Source: Candidatus Zixiibacteriota bacterium
GTDB taxonomy: Bacteria > Zixibacteria > MSB-5A5 > WJJR01
NCBI GenBank assembly: GCA_020058315.1
Contig: JAGVEK010000516.1
Span: 1 to 7,383 of the forward strand
Length of the DNA stretch: 7,383 bases
Reading direction: 5' to 3'
Within the stretch, counting starts at the first letter, position 1; the number at the start of each line of letters is the position of its first letter. Positions 1 to 5,725 of this stretch are shown here, in pieces. The notes under the pieces are model-generated. The model was not told the DNA's origin and ran no database searches. It was given only the letters and a program-made list of their open reading frames with translations. Both the position numbers and the translations under genes were made by a program.

Positions 1-10
1 CCCCTATCAC
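1..10 (-). CDS. Possible start of a further gene, cut by the left edge
   Basis: Only three codons are visible (GTG ATA GGG, read as M-I-G), so identity cannot be shown. The case for a gene is the very good Shine-Dalgarno match GGGGAGGAG seven bases upstream, an in-frame GTG, and the same strand as its neighbours. An in-frame ATG at 44-46 would give a 12-residue longer N-terminus (MAHPRKSGRRLP) but has no ribosome-binding site. One inference worth recording: dephospho-CoA kinase (CoaE) often begins M-I-G-L-T-G-G and is found near polA in several bacteria. That fits the three visible residues, but three residues are far too few to name the gene. Confidence 0.3.
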
Positions 11-17
11 CGGGAGT

Positions 18-26
18 CTCCTCCCC
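18..26 (-). promoter_or_regulatory. Strong Shine-Dalgarno site for the gene leaving the left edge
   Basis: On the minus strand the sequence GGGGAGGAG is followed by a 7-nt spacer and GTG at 8-10. This is the best ribosome-binding site in the window and is the reason to prefer GTG over the ATG at 44-46. The site also falls in a small hairpin, GGGAG-GAGA-CTCCC (12-25), with a GNRA-type loop that could partly mask it. No U-run follows, so it does not look like a terminator. Confidence 0.4.
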
Positions 27-96
27 GATTTGCGTGGATGGGCCATGAGGTTCTGAGAATCCTGCGGATGTCAGCGTGCGAAGGGGTCTTGCGCCA

Positions 97-1815
97 TCAG
101 GGGCGATCAGCCGCTGTGCCCATCTCCGGCCAGGGCAGAGGGCGCAATGGAATCGCTTTCGCTTCAATCTTCATCATCAACTCATTCAGGGAGGTGCTCA
201 GATTTTTCGGAGCCCGGAAGCGCAACGTGGCGGTGCGAAGCACACGCGCAGCCTCGGTCAAGTCGCTGGCCACCTCAAAATCGTCGCTGTCCGTCGCAAT
301 CTCGTCGATACCGAAACTGATCCACCGGCCCTTGGAACTGTAAGAAAGAGTGAGAAGCGGAAACATGACCTTGGCCGATAATGTATCGAGGATCCGGGTC
401 CAGATTCCCAGATTGAATTGCCAGTTTCCATCTGCCGCGATCACCCAGTTTTGATCGTTCGTAGTTCGATCTCCCGGATCGATTTCAAGCAAGAAATGGG
501 GGCGTCGAACCATGTCAAGGATGGCCGACATCGCCAGTGACTGAGAGGAACCCTGTCCCGCGCGTGTCCGGATGATGTCATCGAAAGGAATATCCATCAG
601 TTCATGGGCCCACAGGCTTCCCCACGCTTCGAGTTTCTCCGGTGTCACCTTCCGGCCATCGATCGTCACCGGCCGGCCGCACAACTCCAGATACCGCGAC
701 TGCCACCGTGAAGCCACTCCGGCAAAACTACCAGGGTCCGCGAGAGCCGCCATCTGCGCGGCTGGGAAACTCAACATGTCAGCCCAGTACATCGTAGTTC
801 GCGCCATGGCACGTTCGCGAATCGCGCCAATCGCACCGGTGTCGCCCCCGCAGGAAATCCAGGCCTTCTGCAGCGCGGAATTGTACATCCCGAAGGCACC
901 ACAGGCGGCAATTACTGCCCAATCCCTGGCCTGCCGGGTCGGAAGCGCCGCCGAAAGGCGGAGCCTTTCGAGGCGTACCCGGTCGAGCAGCGTCAGCGAT
1001 GGCAGCACAGGCGATGCCATTCTGCCGACCAGACTGCCAAGTGCGGAGTCCAAAGCGCGGTCATCACGACCGAACAAAGGATAGAATACCACTCGTTCGT
1101 TGAACACCAGGACCGGAACAATGGTAGCGGGGTCGTCATCCAACTGTAATGCGTTTTGGACTGATATCAGGTGGCCACCGTCTGCGAGGTGGCCCCGGCC
1201 AGCCGAGTCCACAATGACGAACAGCGCACTGTCAGAACGCCCAGTCTGGCGCAACTGGGTGTAAAGGAGGGATGCCGCCTCCAGGGTCGAGAGGCGCGGC
1301 GAGAACGTGCGAAGGAGCACGGCCGCCGAGGGGAGACGACGATCCAGCCAGGAAACGCCGGGTCGCCCCGGCAGCGAATCGTGGACGCTGGATGGGTCAA
1401 GAGAGCGCTGATCCCAGGTGAATGATGGTCCTTTTTGCTCGCCGCGCTGCAGGCGCCGGTACAATTCCAAATTTCGTGGATCGCGGTCATGGAAAGCCGC
1501 CTGGCTGCCGGGGATGCTCTTCACGATGTCCGAGAAAAGGGCGTCGGACTTCAAGTAGATCTCCGGGCACGGCACAGCCAGACTGCGATAGGCATAGAAC
1601 GAGTAGCGTGCGGCGGCCACATCGCTCACAATGCCAAGAACTGTATCCCACGCCGCCCAGTGGATGGAATCGGCATTTGGAGGGGCGGGCTGTTTGCTCC
1701 CATACACCACCGCCTGCGGCAGGCAGATAAGCAAGACAGCAAAGGCTGCGGTCCGGAATCGACTGGCCAGTCTGAGACCTGCTGGCAAAAAGACGAGGCC
1801 ATAGAGGCGCACCAT
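97..1815 (-). CDS. Probable exported protein of unknown function
   Basis: About 572 residues from the ATG at 1813-1815, ending in TGA. I do not recognise the family. The N-terminus looks like a signal peptide: arginines at 15, 19 and 21, then a hydrophobic core at about 22-39 (TAAFAVLLICLPQAVVYG). There is no convincing lipobox, since LLIC lacks a small residue before the Cys. The mature part is soluble-looking, with few cysteines (83, 305, 322, 379). Residues 419-467 vaguely recall a transglutaminase-like core: a small-residue and Ser/Gln patch AGQGSSQS leading into a helix, then QNWV and DGNWQFNLGIW, but without the catalytic Cys and His. This is a weak resemblance only. The frame stays open back into polA. 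An ATG at 1873-1875 would add 20 residues, partly encoded by a hairpin repeat. Neither start has a good Shine-Dalgarno site. I chose the one that gives the more normal signal peptide. Confidence 0.75.
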   Translation of the reverse strand: MVRLYGLVFLPAGLRLASRFRTAAFAVLLICLPQAVVYGSKQPAPPNADSIHWAAWDTVLGIVSDVAAARYSFYAYRSLAVPCPEIYLKSDALFSDIVKSIPGSQAAFHDRDPRNLELYRRLQRGEQKGPSFTWDQRSLDPSSVHDSLPGRPGVSWLDRRLPSAAVLLRTFSPRLSTLEAASLLYTQLRQTGRSDSALFVIVDSAGRGHLADGGHLISVQNALQLDDDPATIVPVLVFNERVVFYPLFGRDDRALDSALGSLVGRMASPVLPSLTLLDRVRLERLRLSAALPTRQARDWAVIAACGAFGMYNSALQKAWISCGGDTGAIGAIRERAMARTTMYWADMLSFPAAQMAALADPGSFAGVASRWQSRYLELCGRPVTIDGRKVTPEKLEAWGSLWAHELMDIPFDDIIRTRAGQGSSQSLAMSAILDMVRRPHFLLEIDPGDRTTNDQNWVIAADGNWQFNLGIWTRILDTLSAKVMFPLLTLSYSSKGRWISFGIDEIATDSDDFEVASDLTEAARVLRTATLRFRAPKNLSTSLNELMMKIEAKAIPLRPLPWPEMGTAADRP

Positions 1816-1824
1816 GCGCGCGCG

Positions 1825-1852
1825 GCACGGCTGAAAGCCGGCCCTCCCGTGC
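1825..1852. repeat. Palindromic hairpin just upstream of the exported-protein gene
   Basis: Two nested or alternative stems are visible. The outer one pairs GCACGG (1825-1830) with CCGTGC (1847-1852). The inner one is CGGCT-GAA-AGCCG (1828-1840). The arrangement resembles a REP-type intergenic palindrome, but it is unrelated in sequence to the elements at 4934-5695. No U-tract follows in either direction, so it is not a classic terminator, although it could act in the mRNA between polA and the next gene. Only one copy is present in the window, so its status as a dispersed repeat is inferred. Confidence 0.4.
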
Positions 1853-2000
1853 GATCTACTGCAACAATTCTTCATCGTGAAAGGTCCACACCCCTCTGAG
1901 GTACGGTCTCGTATTGAACAACAGCGCGTCGCCTTACGCACAACCAAGTCCATCCGTTCTTTGGAGATCTCTGCCAAGCACACGACCAGTTCGTACAGTT

Positions 2001-4727
2001 CTATTTTGCTTCCAGCCAATTCGGGCCGGTGCCAAGATCCGCCACCAAGGGAACGTCCAGCTTGATGACGTTCTCCATCGTATCTTTTACCATCTTTCCG
2101 AGCCATTCGACTTCCGATCGATGCGCGTCGAAAACCAGTTCATCGTGCACCTGGAGCGCCATCACCGACTTTTTCTCTCTCAACTGGTGATCGATCTCGA
2201 TCATCGCTTTCTTTATGATATCGGCGGCGGTGCCCTGCAATGGCGTATTGACGGCTGTTCGCTCGGCGAATTCGCGCCGCTGGCGGTTCGAGGCTGTCAT
2301 ATCGGGAAGAAACCGTCTGCGGCCAAAGAGGGTTCTCACCATCCCATCCTTACGGGCTTGCGCAATCGTGCCGTCGATGAAGCGTCTGACGCCGGGGTAG
2401 CGCCGGAAGTAGTTGTCGATGAATGTCTTAGCCTCGCCAACCCCCATGTCGGATTGCTGTGACAGGCCGTAGGCCGACACTCCGTAGATGATACCAAAAT
2501 TCGCCGTCTTTGCGAGGCGTCTCTGTTCGGGGGACACCGTCACTTCGGGGATTGCGAAAATCTCGGCCGCTGTACGGGCATGGACATCGGCGGCATCCCT
2601 GAACGCTGATAGCAGGGTCGGGTCCTGCGAGAAGTGCGCCATCAGCCGGAGTTCAATCTGGGAGTAATCTGCCACCAGCAGCAGATGATTTTCGTCACGC
2701 GGGATAAACGCCCTGCGGATCTTGCGTCCTTCCTCGGTGCGGATCGGGATATTCTGCAAGTTTGGATCAGTCGAGGACAATCGCCCGGTCGCCGCAATGG
2801 TTTGATTGAATGACGTGTGGACGCGGCCAGTTCGCGGGTTCACCAGTTCCACCAGGGCGTCCGCATACGTGGATTTCAATTTCGCCAGTTGCCGGTACTC
2901 CAACATCAAACGAGGCAATTCGTGTTCAGACGCGAGTTTCTCAAGCACGCCGACATCGGTGGCTCGCTGGGCTGTCTTGGCGGTTTTGCGACTGGACAAA
3001 AGCTTCAGCCTGTCGAACAAGATGTGTCCAAGCTGGCTGGGTGAATTGAGATTGAACTCCTCTCCCGCCAGATCGTAAATCGTTCCGATCAAGCCATCAA
3101 TCTGCAATTGCATCAGCCGTGACAGGTCGCTGAGGTATGCCGGATCGATTCTGATGCCGGCGCTTTCCATCCGTCCCAGCACGGGGGCGAGGGGAAGTTC
3201 AATCTCGGTGAAAAGCCGATCCACGCCAGCCGGGGGGAGCTGGGGCGAAAGAACGTGAAACAGGCGGAATGTGTAGTCGGCGTCTTCGGCAGAGTAATAC
3301 GTGGCCTTGTCCACCGGTACATCGGCGAAGCTGATCTGCTTCTTCCCGGTTCCGATCAACTCGTCAATCGGCTGCATGGTGTGCCCGCAATAGCCCTGCG
3401 CCAGGGCATCGAGGCCATGCGAACGTGTCTCCGGGTTGAGACAGTAAGAAGCCAGCATCGGATCGAAACCGACACCGACCAACTCAATTCCATGCCGGGC
3501 GAATACTCCGGCATCGTACTTGACGTTTTGGGCGATCTTTCGCGGGCGGTCGGAAGTTAGAACCGGCCTTAACAGGTCGAGGACTGCCGCGATCGGAAGA
3601 TTCGCTCCTTTGTCTGAATGCCCGACGGGGATGTAGTACGCAACCGCCTCTGAGAAGGAAATGGAAATTCCGACGAGCTCGGCCTCGAACGCGTTGAGCG
3701 ATGTCGTCTCGGTGTCGACCGCCAGCCATTCCGCCGCACGCATCTGATCGACAAGTTCCGCCAGCTCATTGATTGAATGAACCTGGTGGTAGGTTCCCGC
3801 CCTGTCAGACACCTCGACCGTCTCGTGAGTCTCCGGCTGAGTAGTGGCCAGATCTGGTCCAAGCCACTTGATCAGCGACTTGAGTTCCATCTGGGCGAAA
3901 AGACGTGCCGCCGCCTTCTCATCGAATGTGGCGGCCTGGAAACGTTCGGGCTGCCATTCAATCGGGCAGTCCATTTTCAGCGTCACGAGCTCCATCGAGA
4001 ACCGCGCCTGGTCGGCGTATTTGACCAGTTTCTCCTGCAAAGAAGCTCGCGCGATCTGTGGCGCCGATTTCAGGACCGATTCGAGATCGCCAAACTGGTT
4101 GATCAGCTCGACCGCGGTTTTGGGACCGATACCGGGGACGCCGGGGACATTGTCAGACGTATCACCCATCAGAGCCAGAACATCACGCACTCTCTCCGGC
4201 GGCACGCCGAACTTGTCGGTGACTCCCTGAGCGTCGAGCCACTCGATTTCGGCTCCACCCTTGCGCGGGTTGTAAATCTTGACATGCTCGCCGACGAGTT
4301 GCATCAGGTCTTTGTCGCCCGAGACAACGACGACATCGTAGCCGGTAGCCACGGCCTGCTCGGCCAGTGTGCCGATCAGATCGTCGGCCTCGAACCCAGC
4401 CATCTCGACCAAAGGACAGCCAATTGCGGCGGCAATCTCCTTGACCCGAGGCAACTGTGCGATCAGTTCATCCGGCGTGGGGGCACGTGTGGCTTTGTAT
4501 TCCTCGTGCTTCTCGTGGCGGAATGTCGGCTCGGGGCGGTCGAAGACGAAAGCCCAGTAATCAGGCTTCTCTTCGCGGCGCAACTTCAGGAGCGAGTTGG
4601 CAACGCCGAAGATGGCGGATGTGTTCTCGCCCTTGGAGTTGCGCAGCGGGGCGCGGATGAAGGCGAAATACGCCCGGTAGGCGAGCGCCGTTCCGTCAAT
4701 CAAGTATAATCGTGGTCGCTGGGACAT
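2001..4727 (-). CDS. polA: DNA polymerase I, full length with both exonucleases
   Basis: A 908-residue DNA polymerase I, the normal family length, which fills gaps in repair and replaces RNA primers on the lagging strand. The 5'-3' exonuclease domain (about 1-290) has the metal-binding acids D11, D63, D115/D116, D138/D140 and D189/D192, and a helix-hairpin-helix GVPGIGPKTA at 196-205. The 3'-5' proofreading domain (about 315-500) keeps DTET (D338, E340), NVKYD (D405) and YSAED (Y478, D482), so proofreading should be active, which is not true of every PolA. The polymerase domain has motif A VADYSQIE (D687), motif B RRLAKTANFGIIYG (K740, F744, Y748) and motif C QVHDE (D862, E863). F744 matches the E. 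coli Phe762 position that disfavours dideoxynucleotides. The ATG at 4725-4727 fits because the conserved LIDG lies eight residues in. Its Shine-Dalgarno match is weak (GGTG). The gene ends in TAG. Confidence 0.98.
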   Translation of the reverse strand: MSQRPRLYLIDGTALAYRAYFAFIRAPLRNSKGENTSAIFGVANSLLKLRREEKPDYWAFVFDRPEPTFRHEKHEEYKATRAPTPDELIAQLPRVKEIAAAIGCPLVEMAGFEADDLIGTLAEQAVATGYDVVVVSGDKDLMQLVGEHVKIYNPRKGGAEIEWLDAQGVTDKFGVPPERVRDVLALMGDTSDNVPGVPGIGPKTAVELINQFGDLESVLKSAPQIARASLQEKLVKYADQARFSMELVTLKMDCPIEWQPERFQAATFDEKAAARLFAQMELKSLIKWLGPDLATTQPETHETVEVSDRAGTYHQVHSINELAELVDQMRAAEWLAVDTETTSLNAFEAELVGISISFSEAVAYYIPVGHSDKGANLPIAAVLDLLRPVLTSDRPRKIAQNVKYDAGVFARHGIELVGVGFDPMLASYCLNPETRSHGLDALAQGYCGHTMQPIDELIGTGKKQISFADVPVDKATYYSAEDADYTFRLFHVLSPQLPPAGVDRLFTEIELPLAPVLGRMESAGIRIDPAYLSDLSRLMQLQIDGLIGTIYDLAGEEFNLNSPSQLGHILFDRLKLLSSRKTAKTAQRATDVGVLEKLASEHELPRLMLEYRQLAKLKSTYADALVELVNPRTGRVHTSFNQTIAATGRLSSTDPNLQNIPIRTEEGRKIRRAFIPRDENHLLLVADYSQIELRLMAHFSQDPTLLSAFRDAADVHARTAAEIFAIPEVTVSPEQRRLAKTANFGIIYGVSAYGLSQQSDMGVGEAKTFIDNYFRRYPGVRRFIDGTIAQARKDGMVRTLFGRRRFLPDMTASNRQRREFAERTAVNTPLQGTAADIIKKAMIEIDHQLREKKSVMALQVHDELVFDAHRSEVEWLGKMVKDTMENVIKLDVPLVADLGTGPNWLEAK

Positions 4728-4734
4728 CGGGACA

Positions 4735-4748
4735 CCGGAGTTCTCCGG
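4735..4748. promoter_or_regulatory. Hairpin in the polA leader
   Basis: A 6-bp perfect stem with a 2-nt centre, CCGGAG-AA-CTCCGG on the minus strand, ends eight bases before the polA ATG. It contains the only GGAG in the leader, about 15 nt from the ATG, which is too far for normal use, and the hairpin would hide it. It could damp polA translation or be chance. The rest of the 191-nt gap (4728-4918) shows no confident promoter or terminator. Confidence 0.25.
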
Positions 4749-4918
4749 GGCCGAAGTAACGGTCTGGCGTGTCTGTAGGCAAATGAAAGGTCAAGGCAAT
4801 GTACGTCGTGTGGGCAAGTATGCCTACGGGGCGCACGGACTGATCGGGTCCGGGTCGCTACTGAAAGCTGTTGCGATGACGTAGATTACATCTGAGATGC
4901 CGGTGGGGCCGATGGTGT

Positions 4919-5470
4919 TCACAAATTCTCGCCGGGAACGCCAATCTCCTGATTGGCTTTTTGGAGTCTCGCGGACGCGCTGCTCCACGGCCAATCTTCA
5001 GCCCTCGCGACCAATCCCGCCTTCATCGGGTTCTGATGTATGTACTCTACTGCCTGGTGGAAGTGGCGGCTATTTCGGATGAAACGGTCCCAGTATTCGC
5101 GATGCCAGATGGGTTGGGGAGCGTCGCCAATCAGGAGATTGGCGTTCCCGGCCGTGCCGAGCGCGCGATTCTCTTCTTCTCTGGGACCGCCAATCTCCCG
5201 ATTGGCCTTTTCGGTCTTTCGGTAATCACAAATCCCTCTCGCGGTGAACTTCTTCCACGACGCTACGATCTTCGCCACTGTCCAGCCATTCGACGGCTCA
5301 AAGAGGACGTGCACATGGTTCGGCATAATAACCCACGCCAGCAGACGGTAGCGCTGGCCGTGAAAGAACTGAAAGGCCCCCTGCACCATCGACGCCACGG
5401 AAGGCTCCCGCAAGATGCAGCAGCCGTGTCCGGAGTCTATCCAATCTTCTACGCGTTTGCGCCGCTCCAC
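4919..5470 (-). CDS. RAYT catalytic part, downstream of the amber codon
   Basis: A 183-residue frame from GTG (5468-5470), carrying H52 and H54 of the HUH motif and Tyr126 in EYWDRFIRN, so both halves of the Y1 active site lie in this piece. The GTG comes one codon after the amber stop (TAG GAT GTG). Termination-reinitiation is therefore possible, but the AGGA before it is too close to serve as a normal ribosome-binding site. This piece lacks the first strand of the fold (the HVTFHL segment), which lies before the stop, so it is unlikely to fold well alone. Three REP elements lie inside it, the last forming most of the C-terminal tail KANQEIGVPGENL. Confidence 0.6.
   Translation of the reverse strand: MERRKRVEDWIDSGHGCCILREPSVASMVQGAFQFFHGQRYRLLAWVIMPNHVHVLFEPSNGWTVAKIVASWKKFTARGICDYRKTEKANREIGGPREEENRALGTAGNANLLIGDAPQPIWHREYWDRFIRNSRHFHQAVEYIHQNPMKAGLVARAEDWPWSSASARLQKANQEIGVPGENL
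4934..4957 (+). repeat. REP-like element A
   Basis: Head GGGAAC (4934-4939), then the stem-loop GCCAATC-TCCT-GATTGGC (4940-4957) with seven perfect pairs. Read on the minus strand it encodes ANQEIGVP, the penultimate part of the RAYT C-terminus, five codons before and including the stop region GENL-TGA. It is identical over all 24 bases to element B in the opposite orientation. Confidence 0.8.
5126..5149 (-). repeat. REP-like element B
   Basis: An inverted copy: stem-loop GCCAATC-AGGA-GATTGGC (5126-5143) followed by GTTCCC (5144-5149). It encodes GNANLLIG in the RAYT frame. With element C, 33 nt away, it forms a pair whose heads face each other. Confidence 0.8.
5183..5206 (+). repeat. REP-like element C
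   Basis: Head GGGACC (5183-5188) and stem-loop GCCAATC-TCCC-GATTGGC (5189-5206). It differs from element A in one head base and one loop base, while the stem is unchanged. It encodes ANREIGGP in the RAYT frame. Confidence 0.8.
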
Positions 5471-5473
5471 ATC

Positions 5474-5725
5474 CTACTTTGCTATGGGCAGAATTCGGAT
5501 CTCATCTTCCATGCTCGCTACAACTGTCTTGGGCAGACTGTCGGCGAGATGGAATGTGACATGCTGAGTCAGTTCTGGACCATCGAAATGCGGCAGATAG
5601 CCCCTGCTGTGCCACTCGAAAGTGCCGGAAGTGCCGGGACCGCCAATCTCCTGATTGGCGCTCTTCACTACGCCACTCAGGAGAGTGGCGTTCCCAGGCT
5701 TGCGCGTTCCACCCTCGCAGGTCAT
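5474..5725 (-). CDS. RAYT N-terminal part, ending at the amber codon
   Basis: An 83-residue frame from ATG (5723-5725). Residues 1-35 are mostly encoded by a REP pair and its surroundings (GNATLLSG and ANQEIGGP) and are not expected in the family. From about residue 36 the sequence FEWHSRGYLPHFDGPEL through LADSLPKTVV and MEDEIRILP is the standard RAYT N-terminus, which normally continues into VERRKR. Here the frame reads IAK, TAG, D, VERRKR, so one codon breaks it. No later ATG lies before the conserved part. A GTG at codon 20, between the two REP copies, is the only alternative start I see, and it lacks a ribosome-binding site. Confidence 0.55.
   Translation of the reverse strand: MTCEGGTRKPGNATLLSGVVKSANQEIGGPGTSGTFEWHSRGYLPHFDGPELTQHVTFHLADSLPKTVVASMEDEIRILPIAK
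5636..5659 (+). repeat. REP-like element D
   Basis: Head GGGACC (5636-5641) and stem-loop GCCAATC-TCCT-GATTGGC (5642-5659). It encodes ANQEIGGP near the RAYT N-terminus. With element E it forms a tail-to-tail pair, 12 nt apart, inside a 60-bp unit that begins GGGACC and ends GTTCCC, much like the BIMEs known from enterobacteria. Confidence 0.8.
5672..5695 (-). repeat. REP-like element E, compensatory stem variant
   Basis: An inverted copy: stem-loop GCCACTC-AGGA-GAGTGGC (5672-5689), then GTTCCC (5690-5695). One A-T pair of the stem is replaced by C-G, so all seven pairs are kept although both sequence arms differ from the other copies. It encodes GNATLLSG in the RAYT frame. Confidence 0.8.

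Larger units (their letters stand above)
4919..5725 (-). pseudogene. REP-associated tyrosine transposase (RAYT), split by an amber codon and carrying REP insertions
   Basis: A single frame of 268 codons plus stop, interrupted only by TAG at codon 84 (5474-5476). Reading through gives a standard RAYT: WHSRGYLPHFDGPEL...HVTFHLADSLP at about 37-63, the VERRKR segment at 86-91, the HUH motif PNHVHVLFEP (H137, H139), EYWDRFIRN (Y211, the likely nucleophile) and HFHQAVEYIHQNPMKAGLV at 221-239. RAYTs are single-copy HUH/Y1 enzymes that cleave DNA at REP palindromes. Five REP-like elements are built into this frame, encoding residues 11-18, 23-30, 174-181, 193-200 and 257-264. The pair at 174-200 adds about 30 residues between KKFTARG and the Tyr motif, where I would expect only a short linker. 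The ATG overlaps the dsbD stop as ATGA, which suggests translational coupling. I call it a probable pseudogene; readthrough, reinitiation or a base error at the TAG are alternatives. Confidence 0.75.

Noticed and set aside
1816..2106. Extension of the exported-protein frame upstream into the end of polA
   Set aside because: The frame is open by chance; the extra residues overlap polA, show no conservation I recognise, and would bury the signal peptide far from the N-terminus.
3777..4709. A 310-codon open frame on the plus strand opposite polA
   Set aside because: It is antisense to the highly conserved 5'-3' exonuclease domain, has no recognisable motif, and is explained by the codon composition of polA.
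4764..4796. Possible polA promoter on the minus strand (TTGCCT, 16 nt, TACAGA)
   Set aside because: Both boxes match the consensus poorly and similar matches are expected by chance in a gap of this length.
4775..4827. Seven-base inverted repeat GTAGGCA and TGCCTAC in the gap before polA
   Set aside because: The arms are short and 39 nt apart, with no U-run or known site; likely chance.
4987..5015. CCAATC-type sequences that look like a further degraded REP copy
   Set aside because: They encode the conserved RAYT segment GLVARAEDWPW, so they are native coding sequence; the arms do not pair as in the true elements.
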